Positions 1 through 5,956 of a stretch of 24,693 nucleotides of DNA are shown piece after piece. The translations under genes and the position numbers were made by a program. Source of the DNA: CAZSNT01 sp964607765 (GTDB lineage: Bacteria > Verrucomicrobiota > Lentisphaeria > Oligosphaerales > JABHEG01). The stretch spans positions 1-24,693 of the forward strand of contig CAZSNT010000151.1 of NCBI GenBank assembly GCA_964607765.1, in the 5' to 3' direction. The notes under the pieces were generated by a model. That model made no database searches. It saw nothing but the letters and a program-made list of their open reading frames with translations, and was not told the origin of the DNA. The number at the start of each line of letters is the position of its first letter. Positions within the stretch are counted from its first letter, which is position 1.

Positions 1-5
1 CATGG

Positions 6-53
6 CCAAATGTCCAAACGCCAGACCCGGCTCAGGAGAGCCGGGCTACGGGG
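6..53 (-). repeat. REP-type palindromic repeat, copy 1 (left end)
   Basis: Read on the minus strand, a GTAG tetranucleotide is followed directly by the palindrome CCCGGCTC-TCCT-GAGCCGGG (8-bp perfect stem) and then an AT-richer tail. All 48 bases match the reverse complement of 24640-24687. Copies at 18556-18587 and 18623-18654 share the GTAG and palindrome but not the tail. GTAG next to a short palindrome is the known layout of bacterial REP elements mobilised by RAYT transposases. No such transposase is in the window. Confidence 0.8.
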
Positions 54-100
54 GGCTGCTGCACGAGACTGGTTACGTTTTCTGCCTCGGCTGCCGGGGG

Positions 101-979
101 TCACTTGCGCAGCTGGGCCCTGGCCTGGCCGCTGATCACGAAGCAGGCGCTGCCCACGACCAGGGCGCAGGAAGGATAGAAAAACAGGGACGGGACCTCG
201 CCGAACCGCATGTACGCCATCGTGCCGGCGAAAATGAACTGCCCCATATTCACGATCGCCACGACCTGACCGCGCAGATGTTTCATGGCGTAGTTCAGTA
301 TGGAATGCCCGAACACTGTCGGGATCAGGCCGAGCCCGATGACAAGACGCACCTCCCTGAGCGAGTAGGTCTGGGTCAGTGGGTTGACAAAGAACAGGGC
401 AACCAACAGACAGAACACGCCTGCCACGGTATAGAGCGGCACAAGATAGACGAACACGCTCGCCACGTGTCGGTTGCGCCGTGCCAGCGCCAGGTAGCAG
501 GTGAAGAACAGCATGGACACGAAACAGGTCACATCGCCCCAGAAGTGCTGCAGGCTGACGTTCAGATCGCCACCGGACAGCAGCAACAGTCCGGCAGTCG
601 CCGTGACCGTACCCACCACCTCACGTCGAGTGATCCGTTCCCGGGCGACCGGGATCAGGACGAGCGGCATGACGATGGGGACGAGGTTCACGATCAGACT
701 CGCGTTCACCGCAGGCGTCATGCGCGCGCCGATGATCCACGAGATGAAGTGCAGCCCCAGCAGCACGCCCGGGACCAACGCGGTGCGCAAGTCACTCGAT
801 GAGAGCGGCCGCCCGGATCTGCGCACATCGCGCCAAAGCATCGGTGTGAGAGCAACTGCCGCGACGAACAGGCGGTACGAGGCGAGCAGCACGGGATGCA
901 CGGAACAGGACTTGATGAAAATGACAGCCGTGGAACAAGCGAACACGCCGAACACGAGAGTGAGGTAGTGCACGATCAC
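101..979 (-). CDS. EamA/DMT-family transporter
   Basis: This is a 292-residue inner-membrane protein made almost entirely of hydrophobic helices, about ten, arranged as two EamA halves. The length and two-fold repeat are typical of the drug/metabolite transporter superfamily, whose members export amino acids, metabolites or small toxins. The substrate cannot be read from sequence. The second half carries a motif of the type GLIPTVFGHSILNYAMKHL, common near the sixth helix in EamA proteins. The start is GTG at 979 with a GGGAAAG ribosome-binding site about 7 bases upstream. The gene points out of the window toward copy 1 of the terminal repeat. The 229 bp between it and the next feature contain a short palindrome (GGGTCAG-CC-CTGACCC near 1005-1020) and no convincing gene. 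Family assignment is firm, substrate unknown. Confidence 0.9.
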   Translation of the reverse strand: MIVHYLTLVFGVFACSTAVIFIKSCSVHPVLLASYRLFVAAVALTPMLWRDVRRSGRPLSSSDLRTALVPGVLLGLHFISWIIGARMTPAVNASLIVNLVPIVMPLVLIPVARERITRREVVGTVTATAGLLLLSGGDLNVSLQHFWGDVTCFVSMLFFTCYLALARRNRHVASVFVYLVPLYTVAGVFCLLVALFFVNPLTQTYSLREVRLVIGLGLIPTVFGHSILNYAMKHLRGQVVAIVNMGQFIFAGTMAYMRFGEVPSLFFYPSCALVVGSACFVISGQARAQLRK

Positions 980-1208
980 GTTTGCTTTCCCGAAGTTCGA
1001 ACGGGGTCAGCCCTGACCCGCGCGGTCTCAAGAGCGGTCGCGAAGGAGTTCGAATTCCTGTAATGTAGTTGCTGAGCGGGCGGAAACACGCCGGCGGCGT
1101 GGGAGTGCCAGCCCCTCGATGTATGCCACTGCTGCCCTTGCGGCAGCGGCGGAAACGTTACTGCGAGCTGTCCGCACGCCAGCCTGGGCAAGGAGATGCA
1201 GTGTGCGT

Positions 1209-1466
1209 ATGAGTCTGTCGGAGTGCAGCTTTGATTGGCCGTGTCTGGGGCGCGCGGTGTCCGCCGTGGCGCTGCTCTGCGGAGTCTCAGGCCACGCCCA
1301 GAACGGTGTGGAGCTTCTGCGGAACGGGACGTTCGACACCACGATCGACGGCTGGGCTTCGTGGTACGCGGTGTCCTTCGAGGCACGCGTGGACATGGCG
1401 ACGACGGAGCGGCCGATACGGGCTGGAGTGAGCTGGAGGCTCGTCCCCGGAGCGGGCGGCGGCTGA
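1209..1466 (+). pseudogene. Truncated secreted carbohydrate-binding protein (5' fragment)
   Basis: From ATG 1209 the frame encodes about 85 residues. A hydrophobic stretch (GRAVSAVALLCGVSGHAQ) resembles a signal peptide ending in a signal-peptidase-like site. It is followed by NGVELLRNGTFDTTIDGW, the characteristic first beta-strand of CBM4/9-type carbohydrate-binding modules. The same opening appears as ILTNGSFADGAEAW in the hydrolase at 20382-23024. The module should run to about 130 residues or more, but after some 55 residues it degrades into a GAGGG tail and stops at 1464-1466, nine bases before the HigBA-like pair ends on the opposite strand. I infer the 5' remnant of a secreted protein whose remainder was replaced by the toxin-antitoxin island. 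It could instead be a short expressed protein. Confidence 0.55.
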
Positions 1467-1475
1467 GAGGCGAGG

Positions 1476-1811
1476 CTATACCAACTGGATTTTCACCCGC
1501 TTCCCACATGCTTTGGCATACGAGTACAACGTGGTGAGCTTCACGTTCTGCCCCTTTTCCAGCCGCGCGAGGTTCGACTGCGACGTGTGCACACGTTCGG
1601 CCACCTCCCTCTGGGTCAGATGGGCTTCCTGCCGGGCTTGGCGGAGCATCTGGGCCACTTCGTAAGCCAGCTTCGTCTCCTCGTAGATTTTGCGATTGGC
1701 TTCGCTCTGAAGAACACGCGCTTCACGATCGGCCCGGCGCTTCCGCAGGGCGTTCTTGTCCTCCTCGGTCAGGGGCCAGTCGATACCGGTCAGTTCTCTC
1801 ATGCTCTCCAT
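1476..1811 (-). CDS. higA: HigA-like XRE-family antitoxin
   Basis: This 111-residue protein has an XRE/Cro helix-turn-helix in its C-terminal half. Residues 56-90 include the helix-turn-helix core (LTQREVAERVHTSQSNLARLE). The N-terminal 50 residues are charged and helical, as in antitoxins whose N-terminal arm binds the toxin. It lies four bases after the toxin stop, and its ribosome-binding site (GAGGTGAT) overlaps that stop, so the two are probably translationally coupled. Toxin-before-antitoxin order is the hallmark of HigBA systems. In that family the antitoxin neutralises the toxin and represses the shared promoter, and a candidate operator is present at 2142-2158. The reading frame looks intact. 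The family is well supported, while the exact HigA subfamily is less certain. Confidence 0.85.
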   Translation of the reverse strand: MESMRELTGIDWPLTEEDKNALRKRRADREARVLQSEANRKIYEETKLAYEVAQMLRQARQEAHLTQREVAERVHTSQSNLARLEKGQNVKLTTLYSYAKACGKRVKIQLV

Positions 1812-1815
1812 GGCA

Positions 1816-2130
1816 TCACCTCATCCTCCGCATGATCTTGCGGGCCTTCTCGAGTTCGCGTCGCGGGATCTGTCGTGATTTCTTCTCGTAAGCATGAATG
1901 CCGTAGACTTCGTCGCCCGCAACGTACACATAGAAGACCCGGATGTTGCGTCCGCGTGTCAACCTGATCGCGAAGAGGCCGGCATCGACCTTTTCGCCGT
2001 ATGGACTGGTGAGGCGTCCGTCTCGTTCCAGCAGCCTGATGATCGCCGCGTACTCAACCTGTACGTCTTCCGGCTGTCCATCGAAGAAGTCGGCGACATT
2101 CGGCAGCTCGATGTAGGTCTTCTTGTTCAC
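1816..2130 (-). CDS. higB: HigB/RelE-type mRNA-cleaving toxin (Gp49-like)
   Basis: The 104-residue protein matches the phage Gp49-like/HigB branch of RelE toxins. It has the RLLERDGRLTSPYGEKV segment, the LFAIRLTRGRNIRVFYVY strand pair and the C-terminal HAYEKKSRQIPRRELEKA motif with its lysine/arginine-rich active surface. Members of this family cut ribosome-bound mRNA. The start is GTG at 2130. An in-frame TAG lies just upstream, so no longer N-terminus is possible. The nearest promoter elements place the transcription start almost on this GTG, so the mRNA may be leaderless or nearly so. The antitoxin follows after four bases. No disabling mutation is visible, so this is the best candidate for an intact toxin-antitoxin pair in the island. 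Confidence 0.85.
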   Translation of the reverse strand: MNKKTYIELPNVADFFDGQPEDVQVEYAAIIRLLERDGRLTSPYGEKVDAGLFAIRLTRGRNIRVFYVYVAGDEVYGIHAYEKKSRQIPRRELEKARKIMRRMR

Positions 2131-2136
2131 GCTCTA

Positions 2137-2164
2137 AATATATCATGCCCGATATGATCGACAA
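2137..2164 (-). promoter_or_regulatory. Promoter and palindromic operator of the HigBA-like pair
   Basis: On the minus strand a TTGTCG -35-like box (2159-2164) and a TATATT -10 box (2137-2142) are separated by 16 bp. The spacer holds the inverted repeat ATCAT-N7-ATGAT (2142-2158), which abuts the -10 box. An AT-rich palindrome between promoter boxes is the usual arrangement for autorepression by XRE antitoxins. A start about 7 bases downstream of the -10 would fall at or beside the GTG at 2130. The function is inferred from layout. Confidence 0.55.
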
Positions 2165-2236
2165 GGCCATCGGAACTCAGTTCCCGCTGACCGCACAGGG
2201 GACGAGACGGAGCCGACGACCAACGGGAGGAGACGG

Positions 2237-2273
2237 GCTGCCCACCGGGCAGCAGTGAACCCGCCTCGCGGGT
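2237..2273 (-). terminator. Two adjacent hairpins between operons (terminator-like)
   Basis: There are two perfect stems in a row: GCTGCCC-ACC-GGGCAGC (2237-2253) and ACCCGC-CTC-GCGGGT (2259-2273). They sit between the end of the gene at 2322 and the promoter at 2137-2164, where transcription of the upstream cluster would be expected to stop. Neither is followed by a U-tract on either strand, so intrinsic termination is not proven. They may be degenerate palindromic repeats. The remaining bases between 2165 and 2321 show nothing else recognisable. Confidence 0.35.
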
Positions 2274-2321
2274 GAACAGCAACCCGTATGGGCCGCGGTG
2301 CATCCACATCGACGCCTCGCC

Positions 2322-2618
2322 TCAAGACGCGATCTTGCCCGGCAGTACTTGTATGTCGTCAACCTCCAAAACACGCCCCGTGAAGAGGTCTACCACTTCG
2401 TATTCCTCTTCCGCCACGAGGTAATTCATCAAGTCCACAAGCTCGGCCTCGAATCCTGGATCGTCCATGAACTTGAAGGGAACAGAGACTCCCAAAGTGA
2501 GACTATCCGCGCCGATCTCAACCGGGAAGAACTCGACTAGTGAATACCGGGCCAATCGTTCGTGCAAGAGCGACAAGTCCGGCTTGCCACGCTTCTCCGC
2601 TGTGAAGTTGTATGCCAT
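2322..2618 (-). CDS. Acidic small protein, likely immunity protein
   Basis: This 98-residue protein is strongly acidic in its second half, with runs such as FEAELVDLMNYLVAEEEYEVV, and has no signal peptide or membrane segment. I do not recognise its family. It is the last gene of a tight three-gene cluster, starting three bases after the preceding stop. The cluster begins with the nuclease tip of a polymorphic toxin. Small acidic cytoplasmic proteins directly downstream of such tips are typically the cognate immunity proteins, so that is the most economical reading. The ATG at 2618 is the natural start. The alternative is an unrelated hypothetical protein. The function is positional inference only. 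Confidence 0.6.
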   Translation of the reverse strand: MAYNFTAEKRGKPDLSLLHERLARYSLVEFFPVEIGADSLTLGVSVPFKFMDDPGFEAELVDLMNYLVAEEEYEVVDLFTGRVLEVDDIQVLPGKIAS

Positions 2619-2621
2619 AGT

Positions 2622-2930
2622 TCAACTCGTTAGGAAATCGACTGCTACCTGTATCCCTCGTCCGCGTGACTCGTCGACAACGGCCTTTCGGACAGAATCC
2701 AGCTTCTTATTGCCGATCATCTGTCCCCTCAGATCGAACCTGACGTGCTGTGAACTCCCATCTGGCAAGTGGCTATCGAAGTGCAGTATCCTTGCACATA
2801 CGAACTTCAGCACCCGGTTCGTATTCTCATCCCCGACCAGATTTGCGTTGATAACATGGCAGGCAACTCGATTCGTGCCGTCATACATCTCAGGGGTTGC
2901 TGGCCCCCAATCTAACTGTTCCGTGTTCAT
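2622..2930 (-). CDS. Small protein repeating the C-terminal half of the adjacent toxin domain
   Basis: The protein has 102 residues and starts at ATG 2930, with a GAGGTGAT ribosome-binding site overlapping the preceding stop, the same arrangement as at the HigBA pair. Its C-terminal half (residues about 50-102) aligns by eye with the upstream toxin tip. Both have LP-x-G-x-x-Q, then x-D-x-RGQ, then a VR helix and a terminal V-x-FL strand. The nuclease motif EVKNY of the upstream protein has no counterpart here. The N-terminal half is unrelated and not recognised. It could be a decoy or inhibitor that mimics the toxin fold, a second degenerate toxin tip, or a toxin accessory subunit. Coding status is supported by the spacing, the ribosome-binding site and the conserved motif; the role is unknown. 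Confidence 0.65.
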   Translation of the reverse strand: MNTEQLDWGPATPEMYDGTNRVACHVINANLVGDENTNRVLKFVCARILHFDSHLPDGSSQHVRFDLRGQMIGNKKLDSVRKAVVDESRGRGIQVAVDFLTS

Positions 2931-2934
2931 CGTA

Positions 2935-3345
2935 TCACCTCAGGAACTCAACTGTCACATCTGAGCTTCTGGTTATGGTGTCGATATTCCTGCGCACCTT
3001 CCTCAGAATCGCCTCTGGAACAGTCTGGCCACGTACATCAATGACTATTCTCTGATGCGTCCCTCTGGGGAGGCTACTGACCCTCTGCAAATATTGCTTC
3101 TTGACCGTGTTGTAGAGGTTGGCTCGGTTCCCTGAATGCAGGAGATCATAGTTCTTTACCTCCAGAGCGTCGCCAACCCGGTAGGCATCAGGCCTCACGC
3201 TTCCTCTACTGCTGTATGGAACCTCTCTCCCGTTCCTAAAAGAAACCTGAGATCGATGTCTTGGTGTCAGGGCCTCAACATCGAGTTCAGACTGTCTTGG
3301 TGTTGGTCGAACGGTGGCTGTATTCCTTGGGGCAACTGTGCTGTG
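2935..3345 (-). pseudogene. Orphan C-terminal nuclease tip of a polymorphic toxin
   Basis: The open frame runs from a TAG at 3346-3348 to the TGA at 2935. The first recognisable start is GTG 3198, preceded by AGAGGAAG, which would give 87 residues. The codons before it still read like the same domain (VSFRNGREVPYSSRGS, then VRPDAYRVGDALEVKNYD). RPD followed by an EVK motif resembles a PD-(D/E)XK-type nuclease active site, and the later LP-x-G-x-x-Q and DVRGQ motifs are what I recall from C-terminal tips of Rhs/filamentous-haemagglutinin-type toxins. No N-terminal delivery region exists. Only about 30 bp separate the open frame from the PIN gene. It is therefore a 5'-truncated tip, possibly still translated from GTG 3198. 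The exact family name is uncertain. Confidence 0.65.
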
Positions 3346-3377
3346 CTATCTGAGCGTGTTCTCCTCAGTTGTCGTAG

Positions 3378-3781
3378 TCATAGATTCAGTCGGTCGAGGA
3401 ACTGTGCCGGTGTCAATACGACGACGTCTGCCACACTTTTCAGTGTCAGCAGATCGTCATCCCCGCTGACCATGTGGGACGCGCCGCCGCTGACGGCGCA
3501 CTCAACGAACATGGCATCATCCGGGTCGCGGCAGCCGTCGTAGCTGTAGGTGGCGTCACCATCTCGGCGTGGTCGAACAGAAAGGTCTTCCAATGACTCG
3601 CCAAAACAGTCCGTCCGATCTTGGCCGCGACTCGGTCGAGCACCTCGAAATACTCTTCGAGGATGGCGGCGGTCACCACGAGCACGAATGCTCCCGCTAA
3701 CCAGGCTTCCAGAATGCGGCCGGGAGTGCCATGCCAGAAGACGCCGGAACTGACGACGTTGGTGTCAACCACGACGCGCAC
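3378..3781 (-). pseudogene. PIN-domain ribonuclease toxin, frameshifted
   Basis: The N-terminal part starts at ATG 3781 with MRVVVDTNVVSSGVFW, the first catalytic aspartate motif of PIN domains, and continues to about residue 78 (DHAEMVTP). The C-terminal PIN motifs (DPDDAMFVECA, SGDDDLLTL, then LTPAQFLDRL) are in another frame ending at 3378. The two frames overlap around 3535-3560 and only a frameshift joins them: one base is missing or two are extra in that stretch. The start overlaps the end of the AbrB-type antitoxin gene by 17 bp, the usual order for AbrB/PIN pairs. These toxins cut RNA. The break is either a true inactivation or an assembly error, and sequence alone cannot decide. All acidic catalytic positions are otherwise present. 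Confidence 0.75.
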
Positions 3782-4031
3782 GACGGACCTCCCTGATCGC
3801 GTCCTGAACGTCTTTTGGCGTCAGGCCAGCTTCCGCTGCTGCTTTGCGGCTTTCCTCCAGCAACCCCTCAAAGGAGTCCATCCGCGGCGGTTGAATGGGC
3901 TTCATCAGGACGTTCTCGCCGTCGGTCATCACCACCAACTTGCTGCCGCTCGTGATCCCGAGAGACTTGCGGATCGCCCCCGGTATCACGACTTGACCTT
4001 TCGTCGATACACTGGCCACTTCGACTTGCAT
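3765..4031 (-). CDS. AbrB/SpoVT-type antitoxin
   Basis: The 88-residue protein begins at ATG 4031, with GAGGTG upstream at good spacing. A longer frame to 4109 exists, but its extra 26 residues do not look like the family. Residues 1-45 form the swapped-hairpin AbrB DNA-binding fold (VSTKGQVVIPGAIRKSLGI, then a strand ending KLVVM). The C-terminal tail (FEGLLEESRKAAAEAGLTPKDVQDAIREVR) is helical and would wrap the toxin. It overlaps the downstream PIN gene by 17 bp. By family knowledge it should neutralise that toxin and regulate its own promoter. It appears intact although its partner is frameshifted, so it may persist only as a regulator or a relic. Confidence 0.85.
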   Translation of the reverse strand: MQVEVASVSTKGQVVIPGAIRKSLGITSGSKLVVMTDGENVLMKPIQPPRMDSFEGLLEESRKAAAEAGLTPKDVQDAIREVRRARRG

Positions 4032-4508
4032 GATACACCTCGTTCTGCTCGCGACGACTGGTAGGAAATGCTTACATCCTACTCTACCGCCGGTCGGCGG
4101 ACAACGCAAGACCGTATGCGCCGCGATGGTAACCCCTCAGAGTACGTGAGGAACTGAGCGCATCCGTGCCGCTCGGCCGTCGCCGCGCCGTAGCAGCGCT
4201 CTGCCGCGCCCGCGAAGGCGGGGGGCCGCGCGGCCTACTTGCAGATGTAGGGCGGGCAGCCCTGACCGCCACGCGCCACCCGTAACTGAGGCATTACCCG
4301 CGATGCCTCGGGTTGCCGCCTTGACCGGCGCGAGAGCGGGAGGGCGTCGACTACATCGAGAACCGTTGAGGAGCTGGGCAGGACGGAAGCGGCTGGCGCG
4401 ACGGCTGCATTTCCTTGTCACGGCGAAGCTCGGGGAGCGAAGACGGAAGCTGCCGGCGTGACAGACGCGGGGCCTTCATCTGGCTGTCCCCCGTCCGGCC
4501 AACTTCGC
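4032..4508. other. Gene-poor stretch with decayed repeats
   Basis: I see no convincing gene in these 477 bases. Reading frames here are arginine/proline-rich and look like GC-driven noise. The stretch holds a REP-like palindrome (4247-4270), a CCTCA-N7-TGAGG inverted repeat near 4137-4153, and a short match (CGTAACTGAGGCATTAC near 4280-4297) to sequence flanking the REP copies at 18655-18680 and 24609-24639. This suggests eroded copies of the same interspersed repeat. Confidence 0.5.
4247..4270 (+). repeat. REP-like palindrome of a second type
   Basis: A GTAG tetranucleotide (4247-4250) is followed directly by GGCGG-N10-CCGCC, an imperfect palindrome. The layout matches the four GTAG-palindrome copies elsewhere in the window, but the stem sequence differs. 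One copy alone cannot establish a family. Confidence 0.35.
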
Positions 4509-4607
4509 TCAAGAATAGAAGCGGTTGATCGAAACGTGCTCCTCCTTCGCCAGGGAGCACGCGCGCTTGTGGAGCGAATCCGCCAGTCGTACACTCAACG
4601 CACTCAT
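4509..4607 (-). pseudogene. Truncated ribbon-helix-helix antitoxin remnant
   Basis: A short frame from ATG 4607 encodes 32 residues: MSALSVRLADSLHKRACSLA, then KEEHVSINRFYS. This is the canonical start of a HicB/CopG-like ribbon-helix-helix protein: a beta strand, then a helix, then a SIN-x-F turn. It stops at a TGA where the second helix should continue. Beyond the stop the same frame reads AKLAG, which resembles the usual EKLA end of that helix, so a point change or small indel probably ended the gene. No toxin partner is visible downstream. Upstream, at 4652-4670, lies a perfect hairpin CGGCCGGC-AAT-GCCGGCCG. It is the last member of the toxin-antitoxin cluster and looks dead. Confidence 0.6.
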
Positions 4608-4723
4608 GACGCACCTCGCAGACGTAGCCGAGGACGTCGTCTACCGTTCCCCGGCCGGCAATGCCGGCCGACACGGTGCGCAACGCTTGTTCATTGCACT
4701 CCAAGTAGAGCTTGACAGTCAGC

Positions 4724-5833
4724 TCAGAAGCCGCTGCCGCGACGGACCTTGTCGAGTACGGCGTAGGTCATGCGCGCGCTCTCCGGCGGCACGACCAGTT
4801 CTGCGCCCTCGCGCACGGCAGCGTAGAGGTTGTCGTAGTAGGAGCCGTAGGTTCCGGACGGCTTGGTCTCCTCTTCGCGTTCCTCCCAGGGCACGTTGTC
4901 CGGGCCGGGGAGAACGCCGTACTTGCGGTCAATCGCGTAGTGCAGGTCGTTGGGCTCGATGTGCGGCAGCTTTGCTGGGTCGAACGTCTTCAGGTGCGCC
5001 TTCTTGCCCTTGATCCAGAGAGTGCCGCACGTGCCGTTGATGACCCAGCTCGGTTCGGGTGCGGCGCAGACACTGGTCATGTCAATGTCGCAGGTCATGC
5101 CGCTTTCGCCGCGGATGATGCACTTGATATCGTCTTCTGCATCGCCCGGGTTGAACAGGTGCTTGACATCGCCCCACACATCCCTGACCGGCGAGTCGAG
5201 CAACTGCAGGCACTGGTCCACCAGGTGGATGCCCCAGTTCCCGACCATGCCGCCACCGTACTTGCGCAGCGTCTGCCAGTCGTTGCGGCGGGCAAAGCCC
5301 TGAACGCGGCGCTTGAGCCGGACCACGGTACCGAGAACGCCGCTGTCGATCACTTCGCGGACGTAAAGGAACTCGGGGTTCAGCCGGTAGTTGTGATGCA
5401 TGGTCAGGATCTTGCCGGCGTCCCGGGCCGCGGCAATCATGCGGTCGATCCCCGCCGCGCTCCGGGCTGCCGGCTTCTCGGAGAGCACGTGCTTGCCGGC
5501 TTTCGAAGCCTGGATGCTCATGCGCTGGTGGTCTCTGGACTGCGTGGCGATGACCACGAGCTCGATGTCCTCGTTCTTCAGCAGGTTCCCGAGCTTCTTG
5601 TACGTGGCACAGCCTGACGCGGCCTGCGCTTCGTCGAGCCTCTCCTGCTCCAGGTCGCACGCGGCTGTCAGCTCGAAGCCGTTGTGCTTCATCATGATCT
5701 GCGAGTGGTGGCACCAGCCGATGCGGCCCAGCCCGACCACGCCGCAGCGGATGGGATTGTCATAGGCTGCGTCAGCAGCGCCAACGTCGAACGCGGGATT
5801 GCCCTTGGGGGCTTTTGACTTCTTCGCGGTCAT
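4724..5833 (-). CDS. Gfo/Idh/MocA-family NAD(P)-dependent oxidoreductase
   Basis: The protein has 369 residues, the normal size for the family. The N-terminal Rossmann fold has GVVGLGRIG at residues 31-39. The diagnostic SEKP motif follows at 118-121, where the lysine takes part in catalysis. Residues 146-150 (HHNYR) and the segment around 193-207 (GGGMVGNWGIHLVDQ) correspond to the substrate pocket and active-site histidine. Such enzymes oxidise or reduce sugars, inositols and sugar derivatives in the cytoplasm, and they are numerous in polysaccharide-degrading PVC bacteria. The substrate is unknown. The start at 5833 has GAGGAG about 8 bases upstream. It lies 123 bp downstream of the cyclophilin gene on the same strand, with a hairpin between them. 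The first 25 residues are a lysine/alanine-rich extension, but no Tat signal is seen. Confidence 0.92.
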   Translation of the reverse strand: MTAKKSKAPKGNPAFDVGAADAAYDNPIRCGVVGLGRIGWCHHSQIMMKHNGFELTAACDLEQERLDEAQAASGCATYKKLGNLLKNEDIELVVIATQSRDHQRMSIQASKAGKHVLSEKPAARSAAGIDRMIAAARDAGKILTMHHNYRLNPEFLYVREVIDSGVLGTVVRLKRRVQGFARRNDWQTLRKYGGGMVGNWGIHLVDQCLQLLDSPVRDVWGDVKHLFNPGDAEDDIKCIIRGESGMTCDIDMTSVCAAPEPSWVINGTCGTLWIKGKKAHLKTFDPAKLPHIEPNDLHYAIDRKYGVLPGPDNVPWEEREEETKPSGTYGSYYDNLYAAVREGAELVVPPESARMTYAVLDKVRRGSGF

Positions 5834-5862
5834 CGCTGAGTCTCCTCACCGGTTGACTCTCC

Positions 5863-5918
5863 ATCCCACTCCTCATCCCACTCTGCATCTGTCTCCCGTG
5901 CGGGATTAAGAGTGGGAT
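5863..5918. repeat. Imperfect 17-bp inverted repeat between two minus-strand genes
   Basis: Arms 5863-5879 and 5902-5918 match at 15 of 17 positions across a 22-base loop, and both are built of GGGAT and GAGTG words. The structure sits between the end of the cyclophilin gene and the Gfo/Idh/MocA ribosome-binding site. It could act as a terminator or processing site, or be a short-motif repeat. No U-tract follows. Confidence 0.45.
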
Positions 5919-5956
5919 TAAGAGTGAGATGAAGAGTTCTCATGTCGAATTGGCCG

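Noticed and set aside
2..802. 266-codon plus-strand frame at the left end
   Set aside because: It is antisense to the EamA transporter, rich in His/Gln/Asp/Arg, and lacks a start context or domain.
4351..4704. 117-codon minus-strand frame
   Set aside because: Its composition is not protein-like, and the overlapping 32-residue ribbon-helix-helix frame explains the conserved signal.
4712..5617. 301-codon plus-strand frame
   Set aside because: Antisense to the Gfo/Idh/MocA oxidoreductase and without recognisable motifs.
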